Translations under genes and position numbers: made by a program
The notes under the pieces: model-generated
Seen by the model: only the letters and a program-made list of their open reading frames with translations
What the model was told of the DNA's origin: nothing
The model's database searches: none
Source of the DNA: an uncultured Oscillospiraceae bacterium
Lineage (GTDB): Bacteria > Bacillota_A > Clostridia > Oscillospirales > Oscillospiraceae
Direction: 5' to 3'
Assembly (NCBI GenBank): GCA_934667865.1
Contig: CAKUMR010000028.1
Coordinates: 1-9,462 of the forward strand
DNA: 9,462 nt
Shown: positions 4,978 to 9,462 of the stretch, in pieces
How positions within the stretch are numbered: position 1 is the first letter of the stretch
Layout: each line of letters starts with the position of its first letter

Positions 4978-6195
4978 ATGGCCATTAACGTAAAAAGTGA
5001 GATCGGCCGGCTTCAGACCGTGCTGCTGCACCGGCCCGGAAGTGAACTGGAACAGCTCGCCCCGAATTCCATGGCGCGCCTGCTGTTTGACGATATCCCC
5101 TACCTGCGCGGGGCGCAGGCGGAGCACGACTGCTTTGCGGACGTTCTGCGCCGGCGCGGCGTGAAGGTTCTGTATCTTTCCGAGCTGATGGCGCAGACCA
5201 TTTCCCGCAGCAGCGCCCTGCGCCGCCAGTTTGTGGACGATTTTATCCACCGCAGCGGCTGCGTGGCCGACAGCTACCGCGAGGCTCTGACCGAGCTGCT
5301 GCTGAGCATCCCGGACGACCGCGAGCTGGTGCTCAAGACCATGGTCGGCGTCCGCTTTGACGAGCTGCCGCAGCACCTTGGCCGCAGCCTTGCCTCCCTG
5401 CGCAGCGACCGCACACACTTCATTCTGGAGCCGATCCCCAACCTCTATTTTACGCGCGACCCCTTTGCCTGCATCGGCAGCGGCGTTTCCCTGCATCATA
5501 TGTATTCCGTGACGCGCAACCGCGAAACGATCTACGGCGATTATATCCTGCACTATCATCCCGATTTTGCCGGGCAGGTGCCCTTCTATTACACCACCGA
5601 GGAGCCCTTCACGCTGGAGGGCGGCGACATCATGAACCTGAGTGCGCACACGATCGCCGTGGGCATTTCCCAGCGCACGATGCCGGAGGCGGTGGAGCGT
5701 CTGGCGCGGAATATTTTCATGGATGAGCACAGCACCATCCGCCGCGTGCTGGCCGTGGATATTCCGAGCCGCCGGGCCTTCATGCATCTGGACACGGTCC
5801 TGACGCAGCTCGACCGGGATAAATTCCTGATCCATCCGTCCATTCTGCAAAATTTGCAGGTCTTTGAGCTGACACCGGGCAAACGGTGCAGCTTGCAGGT
5901 TCGCCTTCTGGAAGAGCCGCTGGAGGAGCTTCTGGCGCAGGCCGTCGGCACCGAGCGCGTGACGCTCCTGCAATGCGGCGGCGGCGACCAGATCGCGGCG
6001 CAGCGTGAACAGTGGAACGACGGTTCAAACACGCTGTGCGTCAGCCCCGGCACGGTGATCGCCTATGACCGCAACTATGTGACAAATGAGATTCTGGAGG
6101 ATGTGGGCGTCGAAGTCCTGCGCATCCCCAGTGGGGAGCTCTCGCGTGGCCGCGGCGGCCCGCGCTGCATGAGTATGCCCCTGCAAAGAGAATGA
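4978..6195 (+). CDS. arcA: Arginine deiminase
   Basis: A complete 405-residue arginine deiminase, the normal length for the family. It hydrolyses L-arginine to L-citrulline and ammonia in the cytoplasm, usually the first step of the arginine deiminase (ADI) pathway. The N-terminal 'SEIGRLQTVLLHRPG' (7-21) and 'LLFDDIPYLRGAQAEHDCFA' (35-54) are typical. Catalytic residues seen are Asp161 in 'FTRDP', Glu214 in 'EGGD', His270 and Asp272 in 'MHLDT', and the nucleophile Cys397 in 'GGPRCMSMP' close to the C-terminus. The start follows GGAGGG by six bases. The gene has its own promoter and is flanked by terminators, so it is monocistronic. Ornithine carbamoyltransferase, carbamate kinase and an arginine-ornithine antiporter, the usual neighbours, are absent here, so ATP yield from citrulline needs genes elsewhere; alternatively the enzyme serves acid defence or arginine depletion. 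Confidence 0.97.
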   Translation: MAINVKSEIGRLQTVLLHRPGSELEQLAPNSMARLLFDDIPYLRGAQAEHDCFADVLRRRGVKVLYLSELMAQTISRSSALRRQFVDDFIHRSGCVADSYREALTELLLSIPDDRELVLKTMVGVRFDELPQHLGRSLASLRSDRTHFILEPIPNLYFTRDPFACIGSGVSLHHMYSVTRNRETIYGDYILHYHPDFAGQVPFYYTTEEPFTLEGGDIMNLSAHTIAVGISQRTMPEAVERLARNIFMDEHSTIRRVLAVDIPSRRAFMHLDTVLTQLDRDKFLIHPSILQNLQVFELTPGKRCSLQVRLLEEPLEELLAQAVGTERVTLLQCGGGDQIAAQREQWNDGSNTLCVSPGTVIAYDRNYVTNEILEDVGVEVLRIPSGELSRGRGGPRCMSMPLQRE

Positions 6196-6205
6196 GAGGC
6201 CTTAC

Positions 6206-6243
6206 CGCCGAGAAGAGCCGGATTAACGTGGCTCCTCTCGGCG
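6206..6243 (+). terminator. Hairpin after arcA, probable terminator
   Basis: CGCCGAGAAGAGCC (6206-6219) pairs with 6230-6243 in 13 base pairs with one A-C mismatch, around a ten-base loop. It starts 10 bases after the arcA stop. Only a broken T-rich tail (CTTTCCTGTTT) follows, so termination may be imperfect. Confidence 0.6.
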
Positions 6244-6416
6244 CTTTCCTGTTTGAAGGATGGAAAAGCAGCAGGTGCCGGGACAGAGCTTCTCGCTGTT
6301 CTTCGAAACGGAAAACAACACCAGTTGCCTGAGAAAACGGTTTGCGGTAGCGGTTATGGTGCCTGCGCATGAAAAAGGGGGAAATCTTGTTTTTTTGAAA
6401 AATCTTGCCATCCTGA
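6244..6416. other. Intergenic stretch without recognised gene
   Basis: Part of the 357-base gap between arcA and the surface protein gene. I find no ORF with a ribosome site, no tRNA and no strong stem here. The second half is A/T-rich, with a run of seven T near 6390-6396 and the octamer AAATCTTG present twice (near 6383 and 6400), which may only be upstream promoter DNA. Confidence 0.5.
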
Positions 6417-6445
6417 TTGCATTTTTTGCCTGACAGCGGTATAAT
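6417..6445 (+). promoter_or_regulatory. Promoter of large surface protein gene
   Basis: A consensus -10 box TATAAT (6440-6445) lies 17 bases after TTGCAT (6417-6422), a weak -35 box matching only the TTG of the consensus. The start would fall near 6452, giving a leader of about 100 bases before the ATG at 6553. The leader contains a small CCGC/GCGG hairpin (6514-6526) and the ribosome site AGGAGAAGG (6537-6545). The weak -35 suggests dependence on an activator, but no operator was identified. Confidence 0.65.
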
Positions 6446-6552
6446 TGAAAATAAGAAGAATGTAGAGGTGCGTGTACTATAAAGCGATAATGCGGGATGC
6501 TTGTTCTGTAATGCCGCCGGATGCGGTGAGATAAAAAGGAGAAGGATGCAGA

Positions 6553-9462
6553 ATGCAGGGGAACAGATTTCGTAAAGCGTATGCATATGTTGTCCGGCGT
6601 CGCCGCCGCCGGATCTGGCAGAGAATTGTGGGAGCCTTGGCCTGTGCGCTTGTGCTTTGTACTGCCTATGCGCTGACGCTGCCTGCCGTCACGTTGGAAA
6701 AGGCCGATGTTGATCTGACGCAGCAGGGCTCCGGCAGCGCAGAGGCTATTCCGGAAGCGCAGCAGGAGCCGGTATATCGCCGGGAGGAGACGCAAAAGAC
6801 CGAGCCGAATCCTTCTCAAAGGACGGAATCGGACGCGGCGGTACAGAATCCCTCCAGGGGCGGATTTCTGGACATCAAGCTGCTGTATGGCGACGAGAAG
6901 CCGCAATCAGAGCACCCGGATGGAGTCTTTGAATACACCCATTCTTCCATGTCCGGCTATATTTCTGTCGAGCCGCGGAGTCTGACGGAAGATCTGACCG
7001 ATGTTACCCTCACGCTGACCGTACCGAAGCAATATGTAGAACGAAGCACCTTGACGCTGCCGGATTTTCAAACGACCTCTGCGAGCGTTCATCAACTGAT
7101 GGCGCTGAAGGAGGAGGGCGACAACTATGTCATTGGCGTCTATTTTAAGCTTTATGACAAAACGGAAACCCTGAAGCTCCCGTTTGCCCTGAGCTTTCTG
7201 GATGATAAGACGCCGGAGAACTACCGCCTCCCGGTTACTGCGACGGTTTCTTACGGAAACAATACCTCCACAACGGAGCCGAATATCTACAAGCCGAAGT
7301 ATGACGACTGGGAGATTGTCAAGTTTGTAAACATCAATAATCTCTGGGCCTTCAGCAAGGATTATGCGGAGGCCGTCGTCACGCCGCAGGAGCCGGACGG
7401 GAATCCTTATCTGGACGATCTGACCTATGTGGATTTCCAGTTCGTCGTCAACGGATGGGACTACTACGGACAGACTTACTTTAGGACGGAGAATCGTCGG
7501 GATGTCAGCAGTGTTACCCTGACGGATACCCTTCCTGTTTACACGGATGTGAATGGAACGCAGCGGATCGCTGTGTTTGACGCGGAAAAGAACCCGACAT
7601 GGACGCTGAGTGCAGACGAAAAGTCGGTATCCAAAACCTATACGGGTGCAGACAGCAACGATGTCCTGCGGCAGATCAAGCAGGATGAGCCGCTCCATCT
7701 GCGCTTTCCCGGAGTGCCGTTTACAAGAGACAGCGACGGTTTTCTCATTGCCGACTTGACGAATTCCGTCCGGATGACCGCCACACCCAGCAACAAGGTG
7801 GAGGGCGAGAGTGAGCCCGAGGCAGAGGACAGCCTGATTTTCCGTCTGACCAACAAGGATGAGGGGGAAGGTAGCTTTACCAAGCAGGCGGCAAAGGGCA
7901 ATATTTACGATAATGACAGCTATAAGACCAACGGGTACCCATGGCTGGTTCGCCTCAGCAATCAGAAGCCCCAGCCTCTGAAGCATATTATCATCGAGGA
8001 TCGGGAGATCAAAACGAACGACAGCAATGTTGTCCTGGAGGGCTTGGACAAGCGGCTGAAGTTTACCCGTCTGGAATTCCTTGCGGGCGGAGGGAACAGC
8101 GTATTGCCGGCAGGAAAGAGCTTTGCGGATATCATCCAAAAGGTGACCGCTTATTATTCGGACGGATCCACACAGGATTATGCGGTCACGGAAGCGGACG
8201 GAGTTTTTTCCGTTCCCTTTGATGAGAACAAAAGCTGCGAGGGATATAAGATCGTCTTTGCGGATGATTATCAGATGCGGCTGAATGAGGCGGTTGCATT
8301 ATACGCATACACGGTCTACCGCGATCCGCAGAATACACATGCTGATCAGAACAACAGTCAGAACAATATTTATAGAAACACCGCCCGTGCAGTGAACTCG
8401 TGGACAAGGAGCGATGGCCAAACCGTCTATAAATTCCTTACGGCAAGAAGCGAATACAAGCTCCTGCCATTTACCGAGAATCTGTGGATTGGAAAGTCGA
8501 CCTATTATAACGGCCCGAACCAGAACAATACGGTAGGAAGTGAGTTCGCTTATCTGCTCACCCTGCGGGGCTCTCTGCTGGAGCCGGAGGTTAAGCAATA
8601 TGAGAACCTGCGGGTCATTGATTTGCTGCCGCCGGGACTGACCTACAGCCGTATTACAAACGGAAAGGAATTGTTCGGAGATCTGAATACATACCGGCCG
8701 GAGATCATTGAAAACTATCACAACTCCGGCAGAACCGCCGTGATCTTCCGTTTCACAGCCGAGGCTCTGAGAGCGTATTGGAAGGGAAATTCTCTTGCGC
8801 CGTTCACCTTCTTTGTAAGGATTGATGCCACCGCAAGGCCCGGAACCGTGCGCAATGACATCTATGTGGTTGGTGACAATCTGGAGGATTATCAAAATGC
8901 GACCGGCGGAGCGGTCGATGTTTACGACCTGGATGATGACGGAAAAACCGACGATCGGATCGCCTATGCCCACTCCGATGCCGTTATTATCACAGCAAGC
9001 TCCATTTATGCGGAAAAGTTCATCACCGCCGCAGGCGGAGACAACTGGACAAAGCAGGGCTTGAATTTGAAGGTAGGCTCCGACTTTGATTATCTGCTGA
9101 AGATCACCAATGATACGGCTGCGCCGCATACCGGCCTTGTCGTTTATGATGTTCTGCCGAACGTCGGTGATAAGAGCATTTTCCTTGCCGACAGTCGGAA
9201 TTCGGAGTTTCCTGTGCGTCTGCGAGCCGCCATTGTTCCGCCGGAGGGCTATGAGGTCTACTACACCACCAGCGCAGATGTGTTCACAAAAACCATGCGG
9301 GAGATGATAGCGGCCAACGTCTGGACTTCCTCCGTCGCAGACTATTCGCAGGTCACAGCCTTTAAGCTGGTAGCCAAGGAGGGCACGAAGCTGGAAGGGA
9401 AGGCAAGCTTTCAGGTACTTGTTCAGGTTTGCGTTGCTTCCGAGCTGAGTGAGGCTACCATG
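6553..9462 (+). CDS. Large cell-surface protein with DUF11/pilin-like modules (3' end outside window)
   Basis: An uninterrupted reading frame of 970 codons runs to the end of the window with no stop. The ATG at 6553 follows AGGAGAAGG (ending 6545) by seven bases; the ATG at 6546 is out of frame. The N-terminus has six consecutive Arg (15-20), one hydrophobic segment (about 25-46) and the ending 'YALTLPAVTLE', a signature I associate with very large secreted adhesins of gut Clostridia, often annotated as SpaA/Cna-B isopeptide pilin-like proteins. A Gln/Glu/Pro/Ser-rich linker spans about 50-104. The rest looks beta-rich and modular, with related motifs near 462 ('YPWLVRLSNQ'), 661 ('VGSEFAYLL', then 'NLRVIDLLPPG') and 841 ('VGSDFDYLLKITN', then 'GLVVYDVLPNVGD'), resembling DUF11-type repeats. 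A Asp-rich loop 'DLDDDGKTDD' (792-801) looks calcium-binding. The C-terminal anchor (LPXTG or other) and any sortase are beyond the window. Base composition is less GC-rich than in the folate genes. Exact ligand is unknown. Confidence 0.85.
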   Translation, partial: MQGNRFRKAYAYVVRRRRRRIWQRIVGALACALVLCTAYALTLPAVTLEKADVDLTQQGSGSAEAIPEAQQEPVYRREETQKTEPNPSQRTESDAAVQNPSRGGFLDIKLLYGDEKPQSEHPDGVFEYTHSSMSGYISVEPRSLTEDLTDVTLTLTVPKQYVERSTLTLPDFQTTSASVHQLMALKEEGDNYVIGVYFKLYDKTETLKLPFALSFLDDKTPENYRLPVTATVSYGNNTSTTEPNIYKPKYDDWEIVKFVNINNLWAFSKDYAEAVVTPQEPDGNPYLDDLTYVDFQFVVNGWDYYGQTYFRTENRRDVSSVTLTDTLPVYTDVNGTQRIAVFDAEKNPTWTLSADEKSVSKTYTGADSNDVLRQIKQDEPLHLRFPGVPFTRDSDGFLIADLTNSVRMTATPSNKVEGESEPEAEDSLIFRLTNKDEGEGSFTKQAAKGNIYDNDSYKTNGYPWLVRLSNQKPQPLKHIIIEDREIKTNDSNVVLEGLDKRLKFTRLEFLAGGGNSVLPAGKSFADIIQKVTAYYSDGSTQDYAVTEADGVFSVPFDENKSCEGYKIVFADDYQMRLNEAVALYAYTVYRDPQNTHADQNNSQNNIYRNTARAVNSWTRSDGQTVYKFLTARSEYKLLPFTENLWIGKSTYYNGPNQNNTVGSEFAYLLTLRGSLLEPEVKQYENLRVIDLLPPGLTYSRITNGKELFGDLNTYRPEIIENYHNSGRTAVIFRFTAEALRAYWKGNSLAPFTFFVRIDATARPGTVRNDIYVVGDNLEDYQNATGGAVDVYDLDDDGKTDDRIAYAHSDAVIITASSIYAEKFITAAGGDNWTKQGLNLKVGSDFDYLLKITNDTAAPHTGLVVYDVLPNVGDKSIFLADSRNSEFPVRLRAAIVPPEGYEVYYTTSADVFTKTMREMIAANVWTSSVADYSQVTAFKLVAKEGTKLEGKASFQVLVQVCVASELSEATM

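Noticed and set aside
4501..5973. Minus-strand ORF of 490 codons antisense to arcA
   Set aside because: Overlaps a certain gene with all catalytic residues, and crosses the promoter and terminator region; product resembles nothing.
6907..8139. Minus-strand ORF of 410 codons antisense to the surface protein
   Set aside because: The + strand frame is continuous for 970 codons with a promoter, ribosome site and recognisable N-terminus; the minus frame is a shadow.
1..9462. CRISPR array, tRNA, rRNA, insertion sequence or phage genes
   Set aside because: No regularly spaced repeats, no tRNA-like cloverleaf, and no transposase, integrase or phage-type protein in any frame.

Overview
The window reads as a chromosomal segment of a GC-rich anaerobic Firmicute, most likely a gut member of the Oscillospiraceae/Clostridia. 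This is inferred from the gene families (Fhs/FchA/FolD one-carbon genes, DUF1576, DUF6440, orphan arginine deiminase, giant surface protein with a '..YALTLPAVTLE' N-terminal anchor), from AAGGAG-type ribosome binding sites and from codon choice. All recognised genes lie on the + strand; the long minus-strand ORFs are shadows of GC-rich genes.

Region 1 (1-4534) is a tightly packed one-carbon/folate gene string. It holds the 3' end of fhs (formate-THF ligase), a strong hairpin with a short T-run, a 65-aa DUF6440-type protein, fchA (methenyl-THF cyclohydrolase/cyclodeaminase family), folD (methylene-THF dehydrogenase), a DUF1576 polytopic membrane protein and a lipoprotein. Fhs, FchA and FolD together interconvert formate, 10-formyl-, 5,10-methenyl- and 5,10-methylene-THF. 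The FolD here lacks two cyclohydrolase-site residues: Ala replaces the catalytic Lys and Phe replaces the conserved Gln. The separate FchA therefore probably does the cyclohydrolase step. The membrane protein and lipoprotein follow with gaps of 22 and 5 bases and are probably co-transcribed, which links two uncharacterised envelope proteins to folate metabolism.

Region 2 (4535-4977) has no convincing gene. It holds a perfect 15-bp hairpin, a roughly 150-base stretch that can form nested and mutually exclusive stems, an intrinsic terminator, and then an AT-rich promoter region with a good sigma-A-type promoter for the next gene.

Region 3 (4978-6195) is a complete orphan arcA (arginine deiminase) with all catalytic residues, its own promoter and a downstream hairpin. 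No argF-type or arcC gene is adjacent.

Region 4 (6196-9462) is a 357-base intergenic region with a TATAAT promoter, followed by the first 970 codons of a very large surface protein. It has an N-terminal hexa-arginine stretch plus one hydrophobic segment, a charged low-complexity linker, and several beta-rich modules resembling DUF11/isopeptide pilin-like adhesin domains. It runs off the window, so its C-terminal anchor is not visible. Base composition is visibly less GC-rich here than in the folate operon.

The most interesting points are the FolD that appears to have lost its cyclohydrolase site beside a dedicated cyclohydrolase, the unknown membrane protein/lipoprotein pair in the same operon, and the structured intergenic region 4586-4820.
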